Source: Sipunculus nudus (Eukaryota > Annelida > Sipuncula > Golfingiida > Sipunculidae). From it: 64,000 nucleotides of DNA. The DNA lies in contig CM049306.1 of the NCBI GenBank assembly GCA_026874595.1, forward strand, positions 23,483,019 through 23,547,018. The letters run 5' to 3'. The notes under the pieces were generated by a model that worked only from the letters and a program-made list of their open reading frames with translations, was not told the DNA's origin and did not search any database. Shown here piece after piece: positions 46,110 through 59,950 of the stretch. The translations under genes were made by a program, and so were the position numbers. Every line of letters begins with the position of its first letter. Position 1 is the stretch's first letter.

Positions 46110-46216
46110 TGAGTTATCGCGCGCGAAAGAAAGTGTAACTGACGGAAGGACGGAAGAACGGAAAGACGGATTGGCACGGTGATCACTATAGGGCACCGCA
46201 AGTAAAGCGGGGCCCT
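46110..46216. repeat. ACGGA-rich dispersed repeat
   Basis: Irregular short repeats of GACGGAAGGACGGAAGAACG lead into GGTGATCACTATAGGGC and GGGGCCCTAAT. This is the kind of dispersed repeat end common in lophotrochozoan genomes (from memory). It has no coding capacity. Confidence 0.4.
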
Positions 46217-47680
46217 AATTTATGTTAATATTATTTAAACTGCAAGAATGAAAATGATGGCACATATAGAAGCTTCAAGGATAACCCTAACCTATATTTA
46301 TACAAAACGGTTGAATGCGTACATTTGTACATTATAGTATATTAATAAAGTAAAAATGAGATTGTCTTTTACAGAAATTCATAGTATGGCACGAAATTAG
46401 CAAATTTTTCTACCTAAAGTGGGGGTCCGGCAAGCCAGAAACTTTACCCGACCGAATTTTACTGGACGCCACATTTAATTAAAAAAAAATGTTTCAAAAT
46501 GTTTGAAAATGTTTTACAGGGATTTGTACAGATTTACTATTTGAAATGTGTAAATTGACGAAGTGTAGCTGACATGGGAATCAGCTAGATGGCACGATAA
46601 AGTGTAATAATAAAGCTAAATAAAGATTGAATTTCAAATTCCGGTCGTCCAGCACTAATTTTGAGCCCAGTATAGTAGTATATCTTTACCTACCCTATAG
46701 ACCTAATAATAATCTGTATTTCAATCAGCATGCCTTGTGAGATGGTATCAATTATAAGATAAAGAACGTTTTAGTGGCCAAAATTTAAAATCACCCATTA
46801 TTTATCTATTATTATAGAATGAATAGATACATAGAAATGTCTCTTATAGTATGAAGCCAAAAACAGCAGGTTATAGGCACGTCCTCTTGGATACAAATTG
46901 GATACGATTTGTTCAGACAAACTGTCTGGTTACTTTACTTGGTTTGTTCATAACAGGGCCAACCAATGACTTCATCAGAAAACGGTTTCTGCGGAATTTG
47001 AGCCACAAGGCAGCCACCTGACGATCACGCAACGTTCCCACAAATCTCCTAGTCAGTCAAAGTTCCTGGTGAGTTAAACGAAACCTATGACATGACTTTT
47101 CAGTTTACCAATAAAGCTTTCGAATCGATTTTGTTTGAATCACTGTGTGCGCGTGTTTATTGCGGTTGCTATGAAGCCGCTACAAGTTTTTTGTAAGGCA
47201 ATATAAACTCAACAGGATAAAACGAAAGTGAAAACTACGTGGTCCATACAACTGTTGTTTGTCTGATTAAGAAGGACGACCACAGTGCGCGCGGTAATGA
47301 GCGGTTCTCGTGAGGCCGACCATCCAGCCGATAATGTAATAACGGAAACGTCCACAATAGTAGCGCAGTCGAGCCTATAAGGGCAGATATAATCGCTGTT
47401 GTAAGGCCAAAATAAAATAAAGGTATGTTTCTAAGCTACTTTTTCAATAGATCAGTTCGAGATTATTTTTTCCCATTTCATTATACTTTTTCGATAAAAT
47501 TTCATTTGATTTTGGACGACATGAACATAACAGATATTATTTTCGCTAAATTGGCCAAAGAACAACATCGCAAAAGCATAATTTTATCGACATTTTATAT
47601 CTTATTTACTTGAGAGGATATGTTAATAGCGGGTAGAGCTAAAACTCGGTAAATTGCAATTGAAATTAATTTTTCTTAAA

Positions 47681-47702
47681 GGGGGGGGGGGGGGGGGGGG
47701 TT
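47681..47702. repeat. Long G-run
   Basis: About 20 consecutive G, the longest in the window, able to form a G-quadruplex. Its exact length is unreliable in any assembly. Confidence 0.85.
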
Positions 47703-50700
47703 GTTATGTGTCAACATTGATGCGCTCTTTACTCGAGAAACTAACTTTTCATTGTTTTGGCAAACTACATACTGCAGTCAGGTGACTCACACATGCAATG
47801 CCAGTGTATCTGCAAAGGGCAGGGAAAAGGGCCGGTTTCCAGAATACTACAATGACTGTTTAAATATGGAGCAAAACAAAAAAAGTCTCGTCCCAACACG
47901 GCCCGGTCTGAAATTTTATACGGCCTCTGTATTCACCAAAATGACCATTGTCAAAATCCCAATGAGACCATGTGCACGAGAGCTTGATTGCAGAGCGTTT
48001 CAGGGTCTAAATAATTTAACGGTTTGGCTGATATACGGATAGTGATTCACTCATGTTTAAACGAGGTTCGGGCGAGTATGGTTTATGGATGTGCAAATAT
48101 GCTAGTCCTCTTGGTTGTCTGTTTGTGTGTTTGTGTGTGGGTGTGGGGTTGTTAAGATGCGTGGACAAGAGCGAAGTTATGGAATGACGTTGCATATAAT
48201 GTTCAGGTGAATGTATTTCAAGTAAGCCTAACATTCACTTTTATTATGGTTTTAATCATATGTCATCGCATACGTTCTGGTTTTGGCTCAGCTGACCAAG
48301 TCATCTGAGGTTTAGCGATCACGCCTAATCCGTTGTTTGGTTGTCCGTTGACAGGGCACAAATCATTCCCGTTAGACCTAGAAATGTCTAACTTTACATT
48401 CTGCGGAGTCCTTGAAAACCTCCATAGAGAACCTGTTGTAGGTCAGTTTGACCTATATTCTCGGGGTTATAGTGCTTGTTTGCGCATCCCAGAATAATTA
48501 AACATTTAAAAAAGTATAATTAAAAAAAGTATAATAACTCTTGAATGGATTATCATGAATCATGTTTAGAATATTGATCACGGACAATTTGGTCTGCTGA
48601 TAATGGCGGCACCAACTGTATTTTTTATATTTTTTTTACGCATTTTATCTATTTTTTTAATGTAAAATGACAGCAATCGTATCAGTTTCTCAGCTGTGTC
48701 ATCTGGTGCTCTGACACCTAATATGTTTATTTATCATGGGTAGTTTTATCATTTCCTGAAGACGAGTTTTGCCCCCTGTATTTGACTTTGTATTATATAT
48801 TTCTGCCTGTAATTTTTGACCGTCAATTGACATCAGTTGTGCCAGTTTCTAAGCTTCACGATCATTTATGTCCTGAAACCTAGTACGCTTATTGATCATG
48901 ACTAGTTTTATCAGGTGATAATGACACCCAATGAACACTTTTTTTAAATCTTCACAATATTACCTGTATTTTTCAGACTTTAATATTAATAGTTTGTAAT
49001 CGTTAATCAAAAATTCAACTAATTTAATCGATAATGAAAGAAAACGACTAATCGATATAATCCATTAATTGGCAAACCACTACAGGTAAGAATTGTCTGA
49101 AGATGAGAATTTTCTTAGAAGCCCTTTTTTCGAGCTTTATGATCAGTCATGTGTACAAAATTTAACCTATATAGTGTCTGCCCCAAAGGAATTCTTCATA
49201 TTCTGCCGTTAACATGGTCAATGGGACGTAAGAACCGGGACACGCTTGAAGCAATCGAAACGAATGCGATATAATTTGATTTACAGCACAGTAAAGCAAT
49301 TGTTATTAACACCAAGAGAGACCAGTGACTTGCAAAACTGCCCATAGTGAATGAATAGGAGCAGGTTGTATGAGAGTAAACACCAGCTTTTCATGTTCAT
49401 TGTGGTCCGTTTTATAAGTCGATATCTGTGCGCGGCAGATGGCACGGCCATGTTTATTATGCAGTATTCTTCTTCTGCCAGCCAGATGTTCCGGCCCTGG
49501 ACAGTATACAGGCCTCATTGAAAAGCCTATTACACTATGTTACGCTACTAGCTTTGTTTCAACCATTGATCCAGAGATCACAGAGAGGCAATTTCTTTAC
49601 AACGCATACTACGAAAAACACTATCGTTGAATCAAATGTATTTGGCTAAATTAAATCCTTGGCTTTCATAGATAAAACAGCCGGCAGTGATAAATAAAAT
49701 AAAAAAAGACACATAATAAACAATCATAGTAATCCAAAAACCAGAAAATCAGATAAACAACAGACTACTGGCTGTAGGAACGTACATAAAATTTATTACT
49801 GTGGAAACTAAATATATTTTTTTTCTGTATCGTTCATATCATAGAATTACACATGTATAGAAACTATAAAATTATAAACAAAATCACATTATAGTCATGC
49901 ATAAAAATTAATAACATATATAAATGATTCTATTTGGTAAAGCGAAATTTGCAAACTTAAAAATTTGATTTTTAAACCGAGAGCCACCAATATTTCCGCC
50001 GCCTATACCCATGCACAAAACTGGATATTTAATTCCTCACTAAAGTTAAGGGTTATGAATTACTATGTATCATAACATCCGGCAAGATAAAACATACTAG
50101 TAACGTATAAGATCAATATATCTTTGCGAAAACAAGGCCATTTTAATTAAAACATCAACCCTCAAGCGCTGGTGGAGAAACTTGTTTAAACTTATGAATG
50201 CTTTTAACGCATTCTCGTCTGCTTCCGATGGGCTTTTATGAGTAAAAACATTACAGCATAACAATACATTAAAGGCCACTGCTCACTGTGGCATGTTTAT
50301 AGGTGCTTATCAAGCGAGCCAATTATATTGTGTTGCAACTGAAGAAACGACGTATCCCCTCTGGAGGTGCTGAAAGCGATTAAAGTTTTATTTTCGAACC
50401 TCAATGTATCGTAAATCCCTGAGCTGTCATGGTGGGAAAGGCCCACACACGGAAGCACAATACGACCAATCAGCGCACGAAGTCGTATTTGCTCCGGTAG
50501 GTCTTATGAGTTATATAAGTGAGACTCAGTTTTTATCGATCAAAATAATAATATTTATCGCAGATAAGCCAGCTCCGGATGACAATATATACTTTCCAGT
50601 GAATTACAGTAGAAATATTAGCTTGAAAACAAAATAGATCCCTTGTTCATAACAAGATTCACTTATATTCGTGTATAATTGTTAGGCGTGTAAAATTTAT

Positions 50701-51270
50701 TACACAAATAAATAACCACTCACAAACGCACACAGGCACTTTGGGCTTACCTATATGTGCGGTAATAATAAATTAATAAAACTATTTAAATGTTACGGAA
50801 TTTCCATGAACATGGGACAATAGTTCCTTACTGCTGGTCGTAAAAAATAATACCGTATTAGGTGACCCGTCATGTATCATGTACCCCAAATACTCAATTG
50901 CAGTTCCATATATAGTAGAAAGAATGAAGAAGAAAGTGTACTGATCTCGGATAGAAATAGAAAAGAACATAGTAACAGAGAAAGGTCACGAAGATCTATA
51001 CTTCTGAGTTTCGTTCAAGTTTATCGTAAAAGTTTGAGTTCAAGTTTTGCTACAGTTTCGCCTAAGGTTAATGCTTTTTCACAAAAACCGAAAGGAAGTC
51101 ATGACATAAGACACTATAGCATTACTATGATTAACGTGGGAAGTTCCCGGGGAAAGCTGCTGTTAGGGACCCGAGATCATTAAAGTTCAACAGAAAGCTT
51201 GTGACGGAAATACTGATAACATGAACCAAAGGTGTAGCGAATTCAGATCACCCCAGGTTCAGATTACCGG

Positions 51271-51301
51271 GGGTAACTTGAAATCGATTTCAACCTAACC
51301 C
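51271..51301. repeat. Imperfect 31-bp palindrome with perfect 16-bp core
   Basis: The core TTGAAATCGATTTCAA is a perfect palindrome. It is flanked by GGGTAAC on the left and CCTAACCC on the right, which are partly complementary. Confidence 0.8.
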
Positions 51302-53080
51302 CTACGGTTAAAGAGTATCCCCTCAGAATAAGTTGTTCTTTTTCTTTTGTTTTACTCATAAAATTTTATTGCAATTTCTTCCTTTTTATTTCTCTAATTA
51401 GGTTGAACCTTTGTTTATATCTTATGTACATATGTAATGTGTACGTATGTAATACTGTTTAGACTGCTGTACTCGCTTTAAATCTTTCTTTAATTGTTTA
51501 ATTCAATGAACCTGCCTTGAATTAAAAACATAAGAATTTATCATTTGGTTATATAAGCCAGGGGGTGATTCTTAACAGTGCGGGGATAACCCGAAAGAAA
51601 GTTAAGATTTCAGATTACCGGGGGTTAACCTGAAACGGAGGTAGCCTGAAGTCTCTACATAAAACAACGCCAAGAGAATTTAAACTCTGAAAATGCCTCC
51701 CGTGACTATCACAAAAATGTCCCTCGGGCACGCCGTAACAGTATACGCTGGTGGTGTCTTGACGTTGGCATGCAAAAGGAAATTTAGAAAAAGCCTACCA
51801 GTAACAAAGTTTTCAGCTCGTAGACATATGACAAATTAGTCCCTGATGACTTTCTGGCCCATGTGAATTCAGTGTTCAGGTCTATCATTCGGTTAATTTG
51901 GTTTGTGTTGTCATGCCTTATACTTTGCATCCGCTGAAAAACGCCCTCTTTCAGATAATTACAACGAGGACATCCTGCTTGAGTATTTGTCATTCTCTAA
52001 TCTACAAAATGGCTGGATGTCTCCGGTGGCTTCTGATTTAATGCCGGTACAAATAATCATATTTTTTTCAAACAACTAAAGGACACATTAATTAACGTAA
52101 CAGGGGCGGATATACACGAGCTGTGTTGCTTTTCTGTTTTCTGAATTAAAAATCAGGGAAATAGAGTAACGTACGCCTAATACCGAAAAACAGCGTCGGA
52201 TTTTTCAGTCTTGCTCATTCTTTTCCTATAAACTCCTGCACGATATGCCAGAATTTCAAGCTCCATTTTCTAAGACCGGTTTCTCCTTTGTAAAACGGGA
52301 GATGTGCTCGTGCCTGGAGAAGTAGTTCTTAAGTGTAATCTTAATGCTAACAAATGAACCTCGCTGAATTTAATGCAATTATCGAACAACCTGTTGACTT
52401 AAAAACACGCAGATAATGTTGATATTGACTTGTGGTCCCTGTAACTTAGATATAAAAATGGGGGCTGGTCATAGGTCACCGATGACATCTGTATTATGCT
52501 AATATGCTTCATTTTTATGTGGCTTTGATGGTAACAAAATCTGGTTTTTAGGTGATAGTTACACTTAATTGTATGGATTAAAAGGGATCACAAAATAATC
52601 TACAGAATAATATAAGCATCCCCTATTTATTGTGACTTTATTCGCGTATTTCTTGATGACGAATCGACAAATAACAAACATTCAGGTGATACGCATGCGC
52701 ATGACTCTTTTTGAACAAACGAAATATAGAAGCAAGTACAGCAAATGTTGTGAACAAAACGTTATAAATAGCAAAAATATGGTTTTTTGTTATTATTTGT
52801 CTAGTTCTAGTTTACATGACTTCCATCTCGAGCTCTTGGTCTGGCCGTTCTACATGAGTTTGCAGTTTCCCATAATATGCAAGTAAAGGTTAATCTGGTT
52901 GGTGTACCCGTCTTGCTTACAGAAACCTTGTAAACCCGTAAACATCACATACAAATTGCAAGTTTTCCCCATTAAACGGTTGAGACAAAAACCTTCAAAT
53001 GTACCAGACGGAAAAGAGATCTATAAAAAAAGACAATATTTGAAATTATTAATTCATAATGGTAGAATTAGAATAAGGAC

Positions 53081-53600
53081 GTCGGTAGTGGTAGGCGCGT
53101 TTGAATAAGAAGCGAAAGGTGCACGGTTCGAAACCGGCCAAGGACAAAGGCATAATGGTGAAATCTCGTTAGAACGACGACGACCATCTTAACTAGGTTA
53201 TTCCCTGTCCCTTGCATATATAAACAAGAAAGTCAGAAGGCTTCACCTCGTTGTCAAGCCCTGGTGGAGAAAACCGAATAAGTTCGCTAAACAAGGCAGC
53301 GGTTAAGGCGAAGGAGATATTGAATGATTGCATCGTATAACGGCTGCGTGAGGAGTGTAAAGGCTTAATTACAACAGATCGTTCTAATCATAAGGCTATC
53401 TTTATCCTCATTCAACAGAGATCGTTCTAATCATAAAGCTATCTTTATCCTCATTCAACAGAGATCGTTCTAATCATAAGGCTATCTTTATCCTCATTCA
53501 ACAGAGATCGTTCTAATCATAAGGCTATCTTTATCCTCATTCAACAGACAGTGCCACCAACAGACCACAAACCTATCCTTTATAAAAAGAAGAGAGTAAC
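53081..53600 (+). repeat. SINE-like repeat with internal tandem expansion
   Basis: The head has GGTAGTGGTAGGCGCG (A-box-like) and GGTTCGAAACC (a perfect B-box, near 53125-53135). The tail includes ATCCTCATTCAACAGACA and GTGCCACCAACAGACC. Parts of the body (AAAGGCATAATGGTGAAATC) and the tail recur in diverged form at 61.25-61.43 kb, and the tail also near 33.47 kb. The 43-bp unit listed next is expanded inside it. Confidence 0.5.
53376..53547. repeat. 43-bp tandem repeat, four copies
   Basis: The unit begins AGATCGTTCTAATCATAAGG and ends CCTCATTCAACAG. Four exact-length copies fill 172 bp, and only one base differs, in copy 2 (AAAGC for AAGGC). The near-identity points to a very recent expansion or an assembly artefact. 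There are no spacers, so this is not a CRISPR array. Confidence 0.97.
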
Positions 53601-56600
53601 TATAAGGCACAGGGTTATAAGACCAAATTATTGGTTTGTTTAATAAAAAAAATTAAACATACTTTAAATTTCTATTCTGATAGTATTCACTAGGTTTATT
53701 TTTTTTCTAAACTATTCTCATGGTTTCACAGCTGCTAAGAAAATAAAAAAAAAACATGCTGCCATGACAACTAGTATAGGTATTTATACATACATACATG
53801 TATATATGAATAGATATGCGTGACCAGATGACCATTAACACAAAAACTAGTGAACGCTGCCTATCGTGGACCCCTATTTCACAGTGAGTTAATAGTTTCC
53901 TGTATATACCGGTAGAGATCCGGCGCTGTATTACCATTAGGCCTGCATACTGTGCGCAGGTGCACAGTTACCCATCGCTCATCTGGTTTCATTCCTTTTT
54001 TCATGTTATGACAATCATTGGAAACACAAAGAGCCTTTCACATTCGTGTGTTACATTATATGAGCGACGTTGTTTCTAAAGAGGGCGTGAACTCATTTTT
54101 AAGCTCCATAAACTAAATGGTACAGAATGGTTTGTAAACGTCAGTGTCATGGCCTTGTATAGCCGACATAGTCGATTGCTTGACGGTATGGCTAACCATA
54201 TAATATTTTATGATACAATATTGTGTTATTTGTGTTAAATTGATGCAACGCAGTTGTAGGTTTGCGGTCACAACAGCTATAGACTATGAACCTAATCTGA
54301 GTGACTCTGCTAAAATGTCCCAAACCTTCTGGCAGTTCATGCATGATCTTTCGATTTCTAATACGAACCTGTAGCGATAGTTCAGCCCCTTTGATGTCAG
54401 ACTGGTATTAAAAATCGCAATGGAAATCTCGGTTATGAAACATATTTTTTCTAATATTTGACACCGCCCAACGACATAGAAACAATATATAATCATAAAC
54501 AAAACATACCAGACTAACCTTTAAATATGCTGGTGTGCTCTCTAGCAACGCCCACCATGTGCATAAGACTCTGATATAATTCATCATATTGGCAATGCTG
54601 CCTGTATTTTTTTTTTTAAATTTTTAACAGCATACATTTATGTCTCCCATGGGTTATGGGATTAAGGAGGCAGGACTGGTCTTTGTTAAAGTTTTTCCTT
54701 TGCGTTGAACAATCTAATGCTTTCTAATACATTTTCTGAAAAAACTAAGAAGATTCTCTACATTTTGGTAAATATAAACTTCGTTTTGGAGAAACATGTT
54801 TGAACTTATAAGCGTTTTAATTCATTTTGAAATTTAAACAAAAACAGTTTATTCCAGCACATCTGAAGCAGATACCGAATATATTTTTAAACTAGTCGAA
54901 AATTTTGATAAAAATCCCCTGGCGTTATTTTGTTTTGTGAGTTTATAAATTACGATCTTACAGAGTATTTAATTTTGAAACCCTCATAAATCATTAAATG
55001 TTTTTACATTTTCCAAAATTAAATCCTTCTAATTAAGTTTTCGCGTAAAGTAAGTAAAAAACAAACGCTTTTTAGTTGACATCTTAAGTGTACCTTTTAT
55101 TGCAAAAACAAAATTCTTAGGAAATTAGCCAATCCTTCTACCTTAAAAGCTAAGTCATGCGATGGGCAAAGGATGACTGCGGTTACCACAGAGATAACAT
55201 TTCGTTGCAATAGGACGGATTTCCGTTGCAGTGCAGTTTTCAGAAGTTGGTCTTATCAGTAAACGTAAAATGCCAGCCGGGTCTTCTATTCACGCGATAT
55301 TAGTTTTTTCATACATGAGCAACAAATAAAGTGCCGTGAGTGAGGCAACAAAGCAAATATATATATATTAAATAAGAAAGGCATTAAGTTAAAGTATAAA
55401 AAGGTTTCAGAGAATGAGAGTCAACATTACTCTCTGAGGTTGATCCCCACGGTTTTATTTTTTTGTTTTGTTTTTAAATATAAAAGAATGACGTGTAAAT
55501 TGTTCCTTTGATTATCAGAACTCGTGCATGATTGGTTTTCGTGCCAGGCCTGTTGACTTGATATTAAATGCAAGTCTCATTTTAATATTTCAGACGTTCT
55601 TGTAAACCTAACTTTTAAGTTCGATAAATCGCCTGAAATTTCATATAAAAATATAAATCATGGATTTTCCGGTTCACAATATGACTAAAGTTAGTATGTA
55701 AGGTTTACATTTTCTATTTCAGGAAAAAGTATATAAAAAGTGAACCAAACCTTACAAACTTTACTAATTAATATCGAGCTTTTCGGATTTGCATATTCCC
55801 TGATTACAAAAACATGCAGCTGCTAAATTGAGGAATATGCTAGGTTATTTTTCTTCTTATTACTTCATTACTTCTATTGGAATCTGAACAAACTACCTCA
55901 GACAGAATGGGTGGCTTTAACCAAACGGGAATAATGAATTACGAGAATGGCTTCAAAATTAAGGAAGACATTTGCTCCTACTCGTAATATATCCAAGGTA
56001 AACTACACCGCCCATTCCTACCATTTACTGGCGTTAAAGTGGTGACGTTACGCACCAAAATGACGCCAAATCGACATGTTACAGGTTCAACTCAGAGTGA
56101 TGAATGACGGAAATCTTGTAACCAGAACTTTTAGACAGAAAAGGTTATTCGAATGTCAGGCACCTCACGCGTCTAATTTGGATTTTTGCTAAAAATGTAC
56201 CAGTTTTTAGCTCCAGCCGGTCATTTATAAAATTTGGATATCATTTCTCTTTGATATTTTGTGACTTTACCTGTTTAGCAAACAATTCTATTAATACCGT
56301 GTTGTCCTCTTGTCATATGATTTTTTTATTGGAAATCTAAAATAAAAATGGAATTATATTATTTGGTGATTGAAGCTTGCAAATACATAAATTTAAATCA
56401 GGATCACGTAGATTTTTCATGGAAAATGGTTATAAAATAACACTCGTACGCAGCAAAAGTGAAATATGGTTTTCTTACTTAATATATTCGTCCCTATATT
56501 TATTGTGTTTTTGTGGGGATTTTTATCTCTGATTCCTGCTTATAAACAAATAAAAAACAAACAAACATAGAGGAATACATATCCTCTTTGCTGAGCTACA

Positions 56601-56949
56601 AATTGTATAGCTAATATACGAGCTGACATGAACATGTACGATCGCATAAAATTATTATGCCGCAGCAAAAAACATGTCTGACCTATTTAATACAATACTA
56701 CAAATGTGTTGTTCTCGGCATCATGCACGCACAGGTGTGTGTCAATGTTCCGGCAATGATGTCCCTGATAAATCCAGCTGCTGGCGGTGACAAAGTACGT
56801 CGGGAAGTGTATCGGCCATATTGATGGTATATTGTACTTGTCAGCTACCAGTATAATGTCACAAAGTGCGACGTTCACTTTTCCAGATATAATTAGCACA
56901 TAACGTAAACCGTATACGTTTATCAACAAATACACAATGTATAGCATAC

Positions 56950-56951
<2 letters not shown>
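53601..56951. other. Gene-free AT-rich region
   Basis: No exon is recognised. A dispersed repeat at 56205-56345 resembles 28495-28645; both contain TTACCTGTTTAGCAAA, and both carry AGCTCCAG upstream. Confidence 0.5.

Positions 56952-57000
<49 letters not shown>
56952..57000. repeat. (TA)n microsatellite
   Basis: About 49 bp of alternating AT. Confidence 0.95.
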
Positions 57001-57001
<1 letters not shown>

Positions 57002-57062
57002 GCAGACGGCAAGAGTTACAGTTACAGATTATTAACGTCACGGGAGTACACTTTCATATTTA

Positions 57063-57362
57063 CAGGGGCAGATCCGGAATTTTGGAAAGTGAGGAGGTTA
57101 CGTTTACCCCGTTAAAGTTCCTGACCCCATCTTCTGGATCCATCCCCTATGTTATTTTTAATATCAGACAATGCAAAATATGATGCGAGTTTAAAGATAT
57201 CTCTCATAACAGTTGTAATTATTATGACCTGTAAGTCTATCTGTTATAAAATATTGGCCATAGGTTGAATTCTCAGGTGAAGGCGGAGGAAGATACACAA
57301 ATCTGAAAGACTTCTTGTTTTCCTTACCGGTGATACTTCAGATATACAATATATGTGCCCAA

Positions 57363-57412
<50 letters not shown>

Positions 57413-57554
57413 TTATTCTTTTATTCGCATAGGTTAAAACGGTTATCCGGTTTGACAATGGGATATTAGAGATAATGAACCATTGGTGAGGGCTGTCCCG
57501 AGTTTCAAAACCAAATTTAGATATTTTCATTTTTTCCCAATGGAATCCGCCCCT
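57063..57554. mobile_element. Long MITE-like element containing a (TA)n array
   Basis: The left end CAGGGGCAGATCCGGAATTT and the right end AATGGAATCCGCCCCTT are roughly inverted and match the family ends. If this is one element it is about 490 bp and carries the (TA)n at 57367. Alternatively it is two unrelated fragments. Confidence 0.4.
57367..57407. repeat. (TA)n microsatellite
   Basis: About 41 bp of alternating AT within the MITE-like element. Confidence 0.95.
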
Positions 57555-57666
57555 TTATCTTCTTACGCAACTAAATCTTCACAGGTCTTCCCTGGGCCAT
57601 ATCCCATCCCTCCACCATATCTCGTGGATATATGTCAGATACGTGTTGCGTAATCATAAAAATAAT

Positions 57667-57667
<1 letters not shown>

Positions 57668-57699
<32 letters not shown>
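57668..57699. repeat. Poly-A tract
   Basis: About 32 consecutive A. No element body is recognised upstream. Confidence 0.9.
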
Positions 57700-59325
57700 C
57701 GACACGAGTGAAAACTTAACCTCCTTGGCAGAAGTAAATATGTTTCATCCTCTAACAAAATATTGCAGAAATAATCATGGAACAAACGTAACAGTTTCTC
57801 GTCCGGGAAAAGATGATAACATCGACACAAGCAGCACTGATGTGTAATACGAAGCGGAACAGTTGTTTAAGAAATAAATACACTTTATAAAGGCTATTTA
57901 AAGTATGTAACTTTGGCTCAAGTCAAAGTGTGCTCAAGATTTAAATTTTTAAAATAACTAAACAAATGAAAACATTTTATCGCAAAGGGGCGCAATACAT
58001 GCGTAAGGAGACTATATTCCAACACCAGAACTGATAATATCTACGGTTCCATGTGTGATGAGCAATAAAAGCTAGTTTACCGACTGAATTATTAAGCTGC
58101 CATTATTTTACAATGTATCCTGGCTCACACTGGGGAAAAATATAGTTTTTCTGTAAGATAATGATGTTTTACCAAGAAGGTGGGCCTTAATTACTATGAA
58201 CACGCATTGGATGACGATGCTGCAGGATGCTGCGAGCACGCATCTCGGAGCTCCCCGCAGATCAAGGCGCTGTGCACTCAACAGGTCCTGTAACACGGCC
58301 TGCTTTATCAACGCAATAAAACCGCAGATACCGTCCTCAGAATAATAAAAGATTGCATGCGTTATTGATTAGGTATGGTCTTTGTTTGCCTGTCTTGATA
58401 AAGCAAAAGTATCCAGATGGAAGGACTTGGTGATACGCTCCCTGAGGGTCTTCATCAAAAAAGCAAGGTTTATGTGTTTAGAATAAACCCAGGGCGTTAT
58501 ACGGTATTAAAATGCCGCTGCGGCCGTGGCGTATTGCTGCTATGTGGTTTATTTCGTGACGGGCCACTATATGATAATCATAAAACATACTGCCAAGCAT
58601 AAACGCATGGATAGAAGACCTACTTACGACGCTACCGGCCATGGTTGACGCAAGCTGACGACAGTAACGTTGTACAGTGCTGGGCACGAACAGGGTGTGC
58701 GGTTGGTTATATTGATGAAGTAGTCCGACCCAGCTGAGCGTCACTCCGCCCTCCCACAGTCATCCGGGCCGTACATACCCGCACAACTCCACCATCCGGT
58801 CTGCCCCCGGTATGCCTCGTTAGGAGAGACGCACGCACGCTAGAAATTGTCCCTCGCTCATATTGGTCGCATATATAGCGCCCGTTAGCTACGGTGTCTT
58901 TTGGGATGGGCGCCGTAGTGATGTTATTACTCGAAGGGCTGCAGAAGCAAAGGACACTGGCACTCCATCACACCTGTAAATGCCTGCTCTTGCTTATCCG
59001 TGAAATTACCATCACCACAGAGACAGGATCGCGGCTACATCTACTTACGACATGTCACAATCGCTATTCCAGTTCTCGCCTCTCGGCGGTGATATAATGA
59101 ATTCATTACCCAAACCTGACGACATGCTTCGTTCCTAACCCTGGCAGTCACCAGACTGTCTTCCTAGAGTCCCGCGGTCAATTAATTACCGGAAGCTCAG
59201 CCAGACACACATCAATGACAAGAAATGTCCACATGTATTATGTCTCCATCAGCATAAACCTCGCTCATCACAGCAAGTCCACAAGGTTTTTGCTATGATT
59301 ACGTCTTCAAGACAAGACAGCCTGC
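57700..59325. other. Gene-free, partly GC-rich region
   Basis: No coding exon is recognised. The stretch 58190-59230 is noticeably richer in G, C and CpG than its surroundings, like 42.4-42.9 and 44.1-45.0 kb. It may contain a promoter or conserved non-coding DNA, but nothing specific can be assigned. Confidence 0.4.
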
Positions 59326-59495
59326 TCTTTTCTGTCTTCTCTCTTCATTTCTCTTTTTTCTTCTTTTCCCTATTTTCTCTTCTTCTCTCTCTTTTTACTA
59401 TTTGTTCTCTCTTTTTTTTTCAATCTTCTTGCTTTCTTCTATTATCTTCTTGTTTCTTTAGTTTTCATCTCTTTGTTTCCATTTTCTTCTCTACT
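59326..59495. repeat. Polypyrimidine tract
   Basis: About 170 bp almost entirely of C and T on the plus strand, made of TTTTCTTC- and CTCTCTTT-like words with few purines. Such tracts can form triplex DNA. It also generates an open frame rich in Ser, Phe and Leu that I do not regard as coding. Confidence 0.85.
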
Positions 59496-59608
59496 CTAAT
59501 CAGCACACGTCGGTGTGAATAAATATATATCACTTTAAATCGTAGTATTTCACAATTTCCATTCTTTTAAATGTCTGACTTATCTCATCATACACCCATA
59601 CAACACAT

Positions 59609-59611
<3 letters not shown>

Positions 59612-59658
<47 letters not shown>
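59612..59658. repeat. (TA)n microsatellite
   Basis: About 47 bp of alternating AT. Confidence 0.95.
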
Positions 59659-59661
<3 letters not shown>

Positions 59662-59701
59662 ATATAATTTATCTAGATGTTTATACACAAACAGGCCGTA
59701 A

Positions 59702-59950
59702 GTTTGCAATCAGGCAACTGATAAATTATTGACATAAAATCATTTTAAACGTTAATTAGTTTTAATGATGGTTTAAAAGAATACATTCAACTAGATTCGT
59801 ATGTCTGCGATATCTCTAATGATATTCCCTTGGATTACTCAATGTGCGCCCTTGTAAGCAATTCAGGCAACTGATAAATTATTTACATAAAATCATTTTA
59901 AACGTAAATTAGTTTTAATATCTTTAATGAAATTCCCTTGTGCGACCTTA
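59702..59950. repeat. Two-copy tandem duplication, ~153-bp offset
   Basis: GGCAACTGATAAATTATT begins at 59713 and again at 59866, followed in both by CATAAAATCATTTTAAACGT. Copy 2 lacks about 45 bp found in copy 1 and then rejoins at TATCT(C/T)TAATGA. Confidence 0.9.

Larger units (their letters stand above)
46217..53079. other. Gene-free region
   Basis: No exon is recognised. Notable contents are a 22-base G-run at 47681, a GC-rich stretch near 47260-47400, a 31-bp imperfect palindrome at 51271, a paired direct repeat at 51256 and 51608, and a MITE-like end at 52102 (CAGGGGCGGATATACACG). Confidence 0.5.

Noticed and set aside
53376-53547. CRISPR-like array
   Set aside because: Head-to-tail 43-bp units without spacers, in a eukaryotic genome.
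59295-59522. 75-codon ORF rich in Phe, Ser and Leu
   Set aside because: A direct product of the polypyrimidine tract.
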